Assembly (NCBI GenBank): GCA_011800155.1
Contig: CM022368.1
Span: forward strand, 3,782,001 to 3,846,000
DNA: 64,000 nt
Direction: 5' to 3'
Source: Flammulina velutipes
Lineage: Eukaryota > Basidiomycota > Agaricomycetes > Agaricales > Physalacriaceae
A program made the translations under genes and the position numbers. Every line of letters starts with the position of its first letter. Position 1 is the stretch's first letter. The notes under the pieces are model-generated. The model ran no database searches, was not told where the DNA came from, and saw nothing but the letters and a program-made list of their open reading frames with translations. This document shows, piece after piece, positions 39,172-49,629 of the stretch.

Positions 39172-39219
39172 TGAAGTGAACCCGCATCTCAACCATTGAA
39201 GTGAACTGAGACTAGGTCA
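39172..39219 (-). repeat. Right terminal inverted repeat
   Basis: Reverse complement of 35527-35574 with a single difference (A/G at position 14 of the repeat). Confidence 0.9.
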
Positions 39220-40197
39220 GGCTTTACGAACATCAGCGTCACCTTCCTCAACGGATGGCAAGCCGGAAGGAGGTCGAATGCTTTCCGCCACCAATCAATA
39301 CAAGGAAAGGTATCCTCGTGATCTAGTTCAGAAGTGAGGCAAAGATGCTCGATCGAAACTTTGCGGAGATCCAGAGCTTCACAGTCCACGCTAAGTGTGC
39401 CTTTGTAGGATCGGAAAAACGACACAGCGAAGTAAACTTGGGAGCGTACCTCCTATACAATGCGCGAGAACATTCACGGAAGCTGGGATTGACGAGGGAA
39501 TGGCGAGCATGGCGTTGAGCGTGATAACTTCCTGGGCAGCACCTGACGCGACCTCTAACCTCTGCAGTTGAGGCATCGTACAGATTCGCATGTCATGCCA
39601 TAGCGAAGGGAACATTTGTGCAGAGAGCGATAGGTGTAGCTCTTCCATCAAGAGGGGGGCGGGATCCCGGAGGGAACGGTTGTCGATTGGCGGACTTTCT
39701 GACATGGCATGTTGTTCGATCGAGAGGCGCTGGATCTTCGTATCCACGAAGAGCGCCAAAAGTCCAACGCGCGTGGCGTGTATGTGAAGTTCCACCTCTT
39801 CAAGACCTTGGTGGCCTCGCAGAGCGCTAATTGCTCCTACTAGGAAATCGCCAGATGGTGTTTCCCGGTCTGCGACTTCTAGTGAAAGGCGCTTCAAGCC
39901 TGGAAGCGAGGCAAGCAAGGAGATGGCCTCGGGGTAGAAGGGCCTTGACGGTGAGTACGTTCACGTAGTTGCGCAAAACGGGGTCTCGTGTCAGTATTGC
40001 GTTGAGAACATGGGTGGCGATTGTTGAATCGGCATAGGCGGCGAAATCTGAGGAACGAGGCGAATGGATTGAATCAATCTGCGTTGACTGGGAGAGTGCC
40101 AAGCGCGGCAAACAGTGGAAGTGGCGGCTAGTGTTGCCCCGTCCGTCAGAAAGCTGAGAATGTGGTAGACTAGCTCGGGAGGGAAACTTGCTAACAT
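39220..40197 (-). pseudogene. 5' part of a split, frameshifted F-box protein gene
   Basis: The frame opens at the ATG at 40197 with an F-box (FPPELVYHILSFLTDGATL, TVCRAWHSPSQRRL). The protein then continues in a second frame (SSDFAAYADSTIATHVLNAI, RDPVLRNYVNVLTVKA) and a third (FYPEAISLLASLPGLKRLSL). The frame changes near 40055-40065 and 39931-39945 have no possible intron. A genuine intron at about 39400-39450 joins HCIGG to TLSVDCEALDLRK. The frame then runs into the transposon at FVKP. Family role when intact: SCF substrate adaptor. Two frameshifts plus a 3.7 kb insertion mark it as non-functional, unless the frameshifts are assembly errors. Confidence 0.75.
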
Positions 40198-40293
40198 GGC
40201 TTCTGTGGAAATTGAACGCATCAGAATTGGCTTGGGGTACGTCAACAAGGACATGCGCGCACCAATTTTACTGAAATTACTGTATAACTTCAA

Positions 40294-40689
40294 GTGGTGA
40301 TGATGATTCGTGGGAGAGTTTACTAGTCGGCCCTGAAGCCGAAAGTAAGTTTATCAGACTGTGGCGTAGAGGTTGTTTTTCCTCCAAGAAGGCCAGCTGA
40401 AATAAATGACAAACTACCAAAAACTAAGATTGGAAGTATAAATGAAGTTTTCCGAATGAGCGAAGCGATAAGAAATACAAGAAAGAGGTGACCTCTGGTC
40501 ATAGGCTATGAAAGTGTAGCGCGTCCCAATACATCTCCGGGCAATTAAATAAAGCAGGACGCTGCGCCACATCGGCGAACCCCGTCCCGTTTCTTTGCAA
40601 AAACCTCCGCGTACCACACGCGATGACCGAGAGCGAGCCTCGGCTCCTTTTGAACCAAAAAACTATCCTTGTGCATGGGAGGGCCAGAA
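40294..40689. other. Intergenic spacer
   Basis: 396 nt between the F-box pseudogene promoter side and the OPI1 stop; no features recognised. Confidence 0.35.
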
Positions 40690-42503
40690 TCATCGTCGGG
40701 TCGAGCTCAAAGAAGGGGGCAGAATAGCGCGGCGCCCATCCGGATCTGCGACATCCTCGTTCATCTCCGAACCATCTCTGTGCAAACCCAGCCGTTCGAC
40801 CCATGCATCCGCGCGATCCAGCGAGTCCTTGACCACTGACATGATGCCGCGCATCATATCCAAACTCTCCGTAGCTAGAGTCAAAACCTTTTGTGCAGCC
40901 TCCTCTCCACCGGGGCGTTGAGGGTGAATCCGGGGGCTGGCGAGCGGACTGTCCATCCCCACAGACACGCCTCGTTCGCTGTTATGTGCGTGATGTCCGC
41001 GTCTCCTGGCCCGTCCACCGGCGGCACTAACGCTCTCCCTTTCAACAGCCTGACTTTCCCCCATGGCCGTCGCCCATCTCCGCGGAAGGTCCAAGACAAA
41101 GCCTCTCACCCTTTGCCTGCCTCCCTCGCCTAAAGCTCCCCCTCCTGCATACTTCGCCACGACGTCTACTGCGCCGCGTACAGTCTGGACGATATCGCGT
41201 CTGACTTTTGCGATGTCAACTTGCTCCGTGAAGTCTCGGAGGAGTACGATTTGAGCATCAAGATGTTCGGTAGCTGCAAGTAGCCAGGAAAGAACATAAC
41301 GAAGGCGTCGCAGAGATTCTTCTGATAATGCGGCACTCAGGCCTCCGGCTTCCAATAGCACGGTATGCCATCGTGATCGTTGGGCGACTTCTTGAGAGGT
41401 GGAGGATGGTCGCGGAGATGGAGAACGCCTGCGAAGGTCATGTCGAGGGGGCGAGGCAGCATGTGATCCTATTTCCAAGTCAGACATGATTCTGGCAACA
41501 TAATGGGAACGTACTGTCGACTTCCATCCGATTTGGTGAGCGACTCCTAGATGAACGGCGATATCTATCAAACTGTAAAAAGCATGTCAGTACCATATAA
41601 TACTAAAGTTGGGTCTCCGATAACGGAAGTTGATGTTAGCCACACGCATAGTGTCGACGGAGACAGCGGGGGACAATGGGCTATTATCACCTGCCCGCGC
41701 CGGTATCACGAGAACGATAATATCACGGGCAAAGATAAATGCCCCAATGCCCCAAGATATTGACTGGAGTGGGCGGAAGCAAAGATGAATGAACATACCC
41801 TATCTAGTTGTCTGCATGCAAATCCATCGAGCTGTAGTCTTTCTACGACTGGCCGTGTCATGGATTCCATCATTTCTGCGCCATACTGGAGGGTGTGAAG
41901 AGCCAATAGAAGAATGTATAGACATCACAGAACAATCATGGACCATGTCAAGTGTGGGAGATTGATAGTGTGATTATCGGAGTGAATGTGGAAGGGAAAG
42001 GGGAGAGTTCAAACAATCAGTGCTGCGTTGAACGTTGGAATAAGAGGGGCGAACCTTTACGACACGGGAGCTGGCCTTGCCCTGCTCGTACGCTCGGAGT
42101 GCGCCACCAACTAGAGGCAATTGCGACATCCGTTCTACGAGATCTGCCTCGTCGTTTGGCCGATGTGAATCTTCCTGGTCCCGTTGCTTCAAATATTCTC
42201 GGCGATAGTCCTCTTCGTCATCTGAATAGTCCTGTTTGTCTCCGTAGCGATACGAGGCAAAGCTAGGAGAAGGACTGGGTAGAGATGTGGTCGGGAGAGA
42301 GGAAGAGGACGCGATACTAAGCGCAGGCGTCGGCGTGGGTGTGGCTGTAGATTGATGTTAAATTAAAACCACAAGTTGTGCAGCGCTGCAGAGTCGTGAA
42401 ACGAGTACGCACGAGAATCGGTGCCTCCACTTCCGGCGCCGCTACGCATATCGCCTAGAGCGCGCACAGCGATGCGAACATCTTCGTCCTGGTCGTCCAG
42501 CAT
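40690..42503 (-). CDS. OPI1: Opi1-like transcriptional regulator
   Basis: 434 aa from minus-strand exons 42503-42413, 42344-42055, 41885-41799, 41572-41515 and 41468-40690. The Opi1 signature region is LPLVGGALRAYEQGKASSRV followed by VVKYGAEMMESMTRPVVERL and FACRQLDRFDRYRR. A C-terminal helical domain with a leucine-rich stretch (LSEESLRRLRYVLSWLLAAT) follows. The N-terminus is acidic and Ser/Pro-rich (YSDDEEDYRREYLKQ). In yeast Opi1 represses phospholipid-biosynthesis genes and is held at the ER by phosphatidic acid; a conserved role here is inference. The long intron 41573-41798 contains an open frame (SISWGIGAFIF) that cannot be spliced in without a stop. Divergent from PAN2. Confidence 0.8.
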
Positions 42504-43042
42504 TGTTTTCTGTCTGCGAAATTGAAGGGAATGTTATCTTGAAATGCTGGCGACGAGGCGGGATTGAGTGGGCAGCGCTGGAGCGAACTGCAGGCGACAG
42601 ACGACGTGGGAGAGTAGAGGAGAGAAGAGTAAAGTGTGAAAACGCAAGAAGGGGCCTAGTGCATCCGCACTTGCATGTGAATGATGTAATTTGCGATATT
42701 TTGAAACACGTGGGTCCGAGAAGTGTGGCGTGAAGAGGCGTTTCAATTGCTGCGCCGGGCATTGACCGATTTTCAATCGTCACTTCGGATAATTCAATTC
42801 AGCATTCAATTTAGTCATGCTTCTCATTCCCCGGATACTGGAAGCAGGGGATACTGTGCAAACACCCTTTCTGTAAACGCAAATAACAATCTCCTGTCAA
42901 AAGATCGACAGATAATCAATGTCATAAAGTGCAGGGCGGTGAACTTGCCGCGTGAGAAATGTGGCGTTTATGTGGCGTCTCGATTGATCGCTGAGTCAGC
43001 ATCGTGTCCTTTGAACGCGCCGCGCATGTCGTGAACAATTGG
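42504..43042. promoter_or_regulatory. Divergent promoter region OPI1 / PAN2
   Basis: 539 nt between two start codons on opposite strands. Open frames within it (for example 42503-42733 plus) lack protein-like features. No specific motif assigned. Confidence 0.45.
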
Positions 43043-46000
43043 ATGGCTACATATCACCATATTCCGCCTATTTCGACGCCGTTTCCTGTTCCAGTCACTG
43101 CTCTCGCCTTTGACCCGGCGTCCGACATTATATGGGCCGGTTCGAATACAGGCAGCGTCGCCGCATTTGCGGGCAGACAGGGCCTGCGCAGCGTAGCATT
43201 TCGTGTTGGCGATCTTCCCGTGTCAAAGATAGTTGCAGGAGAGAACTATGTACGGGCAGCATGCAGTCGCGGGAGTGGATTTGGGACGTGGGGCAAGGGT
43301 GGGACGAATAAATGGTTCTATCAGTGAGTGGCTAGAAGTGTCTGTTCATAGTCCATTCTCTAAATACAATCCAGGTCGGAGAATCGCAGCATACTGACAT
43401 ACACATCCTCAACGATCTCCTCGAATGTGATTGGGGTCTCCGTCGTTGGGCCCGAGCTCCTGCTTGTCAGTCCACTCAACGGGACAGTTGTACGACAATG
43501 CCAGGTCCCATCGCTCATCACGCATCTCGAATTCTCGCATTCGAGTCTGATATCTGCAGGCGCGGATGGATATCTTCGGACGCACGACCCGCGCACGGGC
43601 ATTACACGCGCCGGAAGCGCCGACAACACCATTCGAGCGCATCCAAGCGGCATCCAAGGCCTCCAGATATCAGGCAACTTTATATTTACGATTGGTTTGC
43701 AAAGCAGGTATGAGATTGCGTCCATCTATATGCGCGCCACTAACATCAGTAGTAAAGACAAGGTCGCCCATTTCCTGACCATCTCGTAAAAGTCTTTGAC
43801 CTGCGATCCATGCGTGCTCTTCCTCCCGTTCCGTTCTCTGCTGGCCCTGCCTTTCTCAACTTGGTTCCTCGGAGGTCCTCAAGCATTGCTGTCACCTCGA
43901 ATACAGGATCAGTCACCATTGTCGACGCCGCAAATCTCAACATAAATCCAGAGTTCTACCAGGTATGCTTCACCTCCTCCTTCCCGTCTTCTTTGCTTAT
44001 TAGTTCTCAAGATTGACACTGCGTCTTATTTGACCTCCGCGGCCATCTCTCCCACAGGCGCCTATATGGCATTTGGTGATGCAGATGGTATCATCAGTAT
44101 CTTGACCCAAGTCGATGACGATAATACCTCTCCTTTCAACGGTTTCGAGGGTCAAGCGTTCGAGTGGCCTGATACCCCAGCGCCGCTGCCTGACATCGAC
44201 TGGACGGACTCGACGCCTCTCAACAGCATCGGAATGCCTCACTACAAGACCCAACTCTTGTCTTCGTGGGACCCTAGCTTCGCGCCCTCTAACCCGTACT
44301 TCCCCCCTCCGCAGAAGATACCCTTGCAGATTCTGAACACCATGAAGACAAATGATAACGTTGCATACGCGACTTTGCCCAAAGAGCTTCGTGGGAAGCG
44401 CAATGTCATACCTGCTTCACAACGCAAGACTAATGGTAGATTCAGAAGTGGAAAGGTCAAGGCATCTGATGTAACTGGTTCTGCTATTCTCTCATGCTCA
44501 TACTCACGCCGTAATAGCAAGAGCCCGACACACCTGTCTTTGATTCAGGAGATGATATCCCCAAGAACTATCGCAAAGTCGAAATCGAATACTCCAAATT
44601 TGGCGTTGAAGACTTCGATTTCGGGTCAGTTAATTTCTTTGTGCGTTAGTCAATACTCACACGACCGTAGGTTCTTCAACAAGACAGAGTACAGTGGCCT
44701 AGAAACGCACATCCTCAATTCCTACACAAATTCCATGTTACAGGCAATGTGCTACATTAGGCCCATAAGTCGCCTCGCCAAGTCCCATATCGCTACCGAC
44801 TGCAACAGAGAACACTGTCTTCTCTGTGAATTGGGCTTTGTAGTCCGGATGCTGGAGGATGCTCGTGGCACCAACTGTCAAGCAAGCAATTTCTGCAAGA
44901 CTGTCGGTGTATTGGCACAAGGTCTGTCACTCTTCCTCTACGATTGCCAATTTCGCTCAAGCGACTATCCAGCATCTAACAAGATCGATTTAATTGACTA
45001 TGGCAGAGAGACCGAAGTGGATCACAGCCATATAATCCAGTCTTTCCATCGATTCCTCGTCGACCACCTCAGCTCTGAAGGAAACGCGTTCCCGCACAAC
45101 CCCGTCCTTCTGAAGCCGCCTGGCTTTGTTCCGGACCCGTATAATCCTGCTGCTGCTCCTATCACCCAGCTCATGGGTATTGATGCGAAAAACATCATCA
45201 CCTGTGTCCACTGTAAAGCCGTCCGAACGAAGGAGAATGTCACCCATATCATCGAACTAATTTACCCTCGCAAGGTGCTTTGAATCTACACAATGACAAC
45301 AGATCTCTCAACTAACCATTGCACAGGCGATTTCCAACGAAATTCAACCTCCAACCGACTTCCCTAGCATCCTCCGAGATTCCTTGTTACGGCAAATGAC
45401 GCATAAAGCGACGTGTCAATCTTGCAAACAGTTCGCGACTTTCTCTTCGAGACGTTCGATCGCATCCAAGGATCTTCCTCCATTACTGGCGTTGAACACA
45501 TGTCTGAATACAGAAGAGAACCTGAAACTCTGGATGGACAAGAAGAACCAAGTGTTTTTGCAACCTCATGTGGAGCTGCAAGGCCAAGTGGAAGGACTCG
45601 ATGACCCGGAGAAGGTCCTGTATGAGTTACGGGTAAGTCTATCTCACTGTATATCATCGTTCATTGCTAACGAGACATTCAGAACATCATTGTAGAGGTC
45701 ACGACTGAAGACGACCACTCGCATCTGGTCGCTATTATCAAAGGCATGTCCACACTTTGAAGCTTGTATCGCCTACTGAACGCTCTACGTAGTACCGGAT
45801 GCGGAAAAGAGTGGACTCGGTAGCCCATGGTATCTCTTCAACGACTTTGTCGTCCGGAACATATCAGAAGAAGAAGCTTTGAGCTTCCCCGGCAAGTGGA
45901 AGGTCCCCGCAACATTACACTTTGAACGCGTCGACCGACGGGATGCTCTGGATTTCAGTGAACTCCCCGTTAGCCTCGACCCGACTCTCTTGAGTCGTGA

Positions 46001-47208
46001 TACGTCGATATCCATGTACGTCTTCCCTCGTACATCTGCATCCCAAGAAATTGCTCAAATATTTGTAGCAATCGCGATCCCAGTCTTATTAAGCACGACT
46101 GTCTTCGATATGAGGAGCTTCCAAGACCGGGAACGCTAGTGGCTATTGATGCTGAATTCGTGCTCATGCAACGGGTCCGTGGTTCTTCTTTGTGGTAACC
46201 TACAGAATGAAGAGTCTCACTAAGCCCGATAGGAGGACACGGAGTTCAAGTCTGACGGGACCAAGAATGTCATACGGCCCGCCCGCCTTAGTTTGGCGCG
46301 TGTATCGGTGCTGCGAGGAGACGGACGCAAGCAGGCGGTACCGTTCATTGACGATCATATACACACTAGCGAGCTTATCGTTGACAACCTGACTGCGTAT
46401 TCTGGGATACGACGTGAGTTTTGATTTGACTACGGAGTCTGCTTGGTACTGATAATTCATAGCTGGGGATCTGGATTTGGTGCAATCTCCATATACATTG
46501 ACACCTCTTAAGGTTGTATACAAGAAGTTGCGTATCCTTGTTGACCGGGGGTGTATATTCATCGGACACGGTCTGTCGAAGGATTTCCGGATTATTAGTA
46601 AGTGTGTGTTTTCTATCGACGTCGATGATGTTAATGTCTCCGTACAGATATTTTCGTACCACCGGAGCAAGTCATCGATACCGTTGATCTTTACTTCCTT
46701 AAGAATCGTCAACGACGATTGTCTCTTCGCTTCCTATCCTGGTTCGTCTTAGGAGAACATATCCAAAACGACACACACGACTCCATCGAGGATGCGCGAT
46801 GTGCGCTTGACTTGTACAAGCGATATCATGAATTTGAGGAGCAAGGTATCTTTGATATGAAGTTGGAAGAGCTGTACAAGGAAGGAAAACAATATGTATG
46901 TGTTGCTTCCAACAACTACCTACCGGAGGCTCACCCTGTTACAGAACTTCAAACCTCCTCCATTGCCAGAGCCAGCTCCGCTTGCGCCGGTACCTCCTTC
47001 GTATTCTATGGACATGTTGGATGCCAGTATGGCACAGATGTATCCGACTAGTAACCACACTCCGACGTCGATGGGGATGCCTTCTAACATGGCGGCGAGC
47101 TTCATGTCTGCGCCGAATTTGTCTACGAGTAGGTCTCGAGGAGGTGGGACGGAGGATAGGACGTTCTGGCCGAATACTCGGTATCGAGCTCCGAGGCCTT
47201 TCCCGTGA
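43043..47208 (+). CDS. PAN2: PAN2, catalytic subunit of the PAN2-PAN3 deadenylase
   Basis: 1153 aa from 15 exons: 43043-43323, 43375-43707, 43758-43962, 44012-44470, 44518-44624, 44671-44921, 44973-45274, 45327-45632, 45683-45743, 45793-46015, 46069-46174, 46233-46413, 46463-46597, 46648-46895, 46945-47208. Residues 1 to about 330 form the WD40 propeller (WAGSNTGSVAAF, HLVKVFDLRSM). A UCH/USP-like inactive ubiquitinase domain follows (GLETHILNSYTNSMLQAM, ITCVHCKAVRTKE). The DEDD exonuclease comes last, with LVAIDAEFV, FIGHGLSKDFRI and THDSIEDARCALDLY. Family role: Mg-dependent shortening of poly(A) tails in the cytoplasm. The C-terminal tail is Pro/Ser-rich. The intron 45744-45792 has a GC donor; it restores IIKVPDAEK. 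Confidence 0.95.
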
Positions 47209-47629
47209 GTGGATGGTTTTACGTTTTTGTTTTATAGCTGTTTTTCTATGATGTCTGTATGTACAATTCCAAAAGCACGAATAACAGAAAGAAGGGAAAT
47301 ATGTGTAATATCGTCATCAACGAAGGACCTGCGCGCTCAGTGATTGGCGAGCTGGTCGAGTTTGCTCACCGAAAACATGCGATGAAGAAGCTGGGGTGTG
47401 AGCCCGTAGTCGTAATTTTAAAGACGACGAGACTTGGGCCCCTGGGGGCCAGGGGACATACCCGTGAGCTTCAAATCATGAAATATTCAAAACTGGTCAG
47501 AAAATATCAACAACGTCAAAGTTTGGGCAGGTACAACATGGCTATAAGTACAGTGATAGCAACGAACGGGAGACACAGAATCCAGTACACGCAGAGAGCA
47601 AGAGCAAGTCAGAAGAACAGGTACAGCCG
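47209..47629. other. Convergent intergenic region
   Basis: About 420 nt between the PAN2 and SWI5 stops; presumably 3' UTRs. No other signal. Confidence 0.35.
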
Positions 47630-48082
47630 TCAGTCGGTCATGGGCAAATCGAGGTCGATGTGTATTTGCGCAATCGTTTTCTCTTTGAGTGGGGCCAGCT
47701 TGAAAGAACACTAATTGAGGAGAACAGCTTTTTGCGACAATGGGTACTCACCTTGCCTATCATGATCTAGTCCAGGGCAAGGTGAGTTCCCCGTCGAATG
47801 ATTCTATAAGACTATACACGCACCTGGCAGGCGTCTTTGGCCTCGTTGTATGTATGCAACAGTCGTATATGTCTCTTCACGATGGCTTCGGCGTCCACCC
47901 CATCCCTGTATGCCCTTCAGCGCGCGTCAGAAGACAGAAAGTAATCGTTACCCTAGAGCTTCAAATAGCGTCCGGATTTCCTCTTCAAGAGCAAGAATAC
48001 GCGTCTCTTGGGCCTATATAGTGGTTAAGCTTCGCTTCCTGGAGGGAATACGACTTACTTTGGCTGAAAAAGTAGCGTGCAT
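47630..48082 (-). CDS. SWI5: SWI5/SAE3 recombination mediator
   Basis: 83 aa from five minus-strand exons: 48082-48059, 48013-47952, 47905-47824, 47766-47752 and 47698-47630. The sequence matches the Swi5 coiled-coil family over its whole length: ILALEEEIRTLFEALG, DAEAIVKRHIRLLHTYNEAK, DACQIMIGKLAPLKEKTIAQ and the ending HIDLDLPMTD. Family role: with Sfr1/Mei5 it loads and stabilises Rad51 and Dmc1 filaments in homologous recombination. The fourth exon is only 15 nt (IMIGK). The last exon could begin 12 nt earlier in frame (CSFK added); the shorter form fits the family better. Confidence 0.9.
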
Positions 48083-48181
48083 GATGGGCGGATGTCAAGA
48101 GTCGTTTGTTTACGCGTTGTTTGTTCCAGTCGGCCGCGGAATTCAAATATCATTCTTGCTTTCACCCATCATGCAGCGTCA
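48083..48181. promoter_or_regulatory. 99-bp divergent promoter SWI5 / kinase-like gene
   Basis: The SWI5 start (48082, minus) and the kinase-like start (48182, plus) are separated by 99 nt, which also contain the start of a short upstream ORF. Very compact for two promoters and leaders. Confidence 0.5.
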
Positions 48182-48197
48182 ATGTCACTCACTCTAG
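48171..48197 (+). CDS. Short upstream ORF overlapping the main start
   Basis: ATG CAG CGT CAA TGT and four more codons, encoding MQRQCHSL then stop. It begins 11 nt before the main ATG (48182) and overlaps it in another frame. The same uORF, with one residue changed, sits in the duplicate copy. It may reduce translation of the main ORF by leaky scanning; this is inference. Confidence 0.5.
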   Translation: MQRQCHSL

Positions 48198-49393
48198 ACT
48201 TCAGCGTTAATCCATGCGCCTTTGAAGCCTATGGCGCGCTTACGCTCCCTCCCAACAAGCTCGTAATTTTGGAGGCTATCGATCATCCCAACGCGGTCAA
48301 GTCAAATGCGCCTGTTCAGCTAACAATGACTTCTCTTATTGGTTCTGGTAAACGCTCGACTACATATCGTGGATCCGATGGGGATCGTCTATTTGTTGTC
48401 AAATTCGCTCTATGGTCCGGCATTCCTGCGGATAACCTGGAGACTGAGTTCGAGAACTACGAGAAACTCTCTCATCTGCAGGGCACAGTCATCCCTCGGT
48501 TCTTTGGATATTATCGAGGCGAGAAGGACCCACTTTACCTCAAGGCAAAAAGCCGCGCCGTATTTTGTATCGTAATCGAGGACTGTGGTGAATCGTTACG
48601 TTGTGGCGGATGGTACCTTCTTGACCAACAGCCTACGTCCGTTTCGTTTCAATCTGTCATGACTTATCTCAACGACTATGATAGGATTGATGTCTTCAAC
48701 GTCTTTGCCAAAATGCATATGGATGGCGGTGCCCATCATCGTGATTTTGAACCTTGGAATGTTGTGGAACGGGATGGAGTCTATCGCATCATTGACCTTC
48801 ATGATATCTACTACCACGAGTGCCATTTCGACGGTCGATTTGTCTCGGAAGATGGTGGGTTTCGTTGGATTAGGCGTATGTGCGTAGCACTGGACGATGT
48901 AGCCCACGAAGCACGGTATTGGAAGAAAGGTCCTATCGGTATGTCGCTTGCGGTAGCTCAACAAGAATGACAGCTTATCCCATACCGTTCAGAGAAAGAA
49001 GAGCCCCAAATCACAATTGGCCGTGCGCGCTTTCCCGCTCGAAATATGCCGCCTCAACACGTCGTCGATCGACTCGTTCATGCCTCCGCCAAGCCGTGGG
49101 CTAATACTCCGGGATACCATACTAGGCTCCGTCAGTTCTTTTACGGTGTCCAGCAAGAACATAAGGATCTAGGTTCTGGACTCGGAGATGATGGCAGCGA
49201 GTTACCATATACTTTGGGGGAGTTAGAGGGATACAAGGAGTGGTGGGTGGAATTGGGCCTTCCCGTAACACCCGAGGAAGCAAGAAAGCAGGCAGATACT
49301 AAAGGCAAAGTCACTGTGTTGGAATGCGAGTTTGAAGATGGGGACGAGGATGAGGATGATGAGCCACTGCCCATCATAGGACCTCCCCATTAA
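48182..49393 (+). CDS. Protein-kinase-like fold protein (intact copy)
   Basis: 385 aa from exons 48182-48938 and 48993-49393. Kinase-like: a glycine-rich loop equivalent (LIGSGKRSTTYRGSDG), VVKF as the likely Lys strand, IVIEDCGESL as the hinge, the catalytic loop HHRDFEPWNVV (HxDxxxxN) and YRIIDLHD as the metal Asp. The C-terminus has KEWWVELGLPVTPEEARKQA and an acidic tail. Such HxDxxxxN kinase-like proteins are expanded in agaricomycetes and largely uncharacterised; whether it phosphorylates protein or small molecules is unknown. No signal peptide. Confidence 0.8.
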
Positions 49394-49602
49394 ATATGTG
49401 TGCCGTTGTCGACTAGATTCATGAATATGCTTAGACCTTCGCCTGAATGGCAGGAAGGTGGGCGGAAGCGAAGGGATTGAGTCCTGAGTACTCGTACTGA
49501 GAATACTCGATACTTGACGCTGCCTGCCGGCGCGGCGCATCATCATCATTCTGTGACGCTTAACCACTTCCTTTCCTAGCCTTTCCTTTCCTTTCAACCA
49601 TC

Positions 49603-49629
49603 ATGCAGCGTCAATGTCGCTCACTCTAG
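49603..49629 (+). CDS. Upstream ORF of the duplicate copy
   Basis: MQRQCRSL then stop, overlapping the ATG at 49614 in the same arrangement as the uORF at 48171. Retained across the duplication, although this proves only recent common origin. Confidence 0.45.
   Translation: MQRQCRSL

Larger units (their letters stand above)
35527..39219. mobile_element. DNA transposon with 48-bp TIRs, probably non-autonomous
   Basis: A 3,693-bp segment bounded by inverted repeats 35527-35574 and 39172-39219 that agree at 47 of 48 positions. Just inside each end lie arrays of 22-bp palindromes at a 33-bp period (20 units left, 3 or more right). The centre (36.4-38.9 kb) holds only short frames, none recognisable as a transposase, so the copy is probably non-autonomous or decayed. 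Flanking 7-mers CAGGGTG and CAGGCTT agree at 5 of 7 positions if the element is taken to start two to three bases further in; this is only weak evidence of a target duplication. It splits an F-box gene. TIR plus subterminal array resembles hAT/Zisupton/KDZ-type organisation, but the superfamily is not determined. Confidence 0.8.

Noticed and set aside
35520..39226. Clean target-site duplication for the transposon
   Set aside because: The best candidate 7-mers, CAGGGTG and CAGGCTT, differ at two positions and require shortening the TIRs; not strong enough to call.
41587..41796. Extra OPI1 exon (ISWGIGAFIFARDIIVLVIP) in the long intron
   Set aside because: It has good splice borders, but including it puts the next exon in a frame with an immediate stop; direct splicing gives the conserved QLDRFDRYRR.
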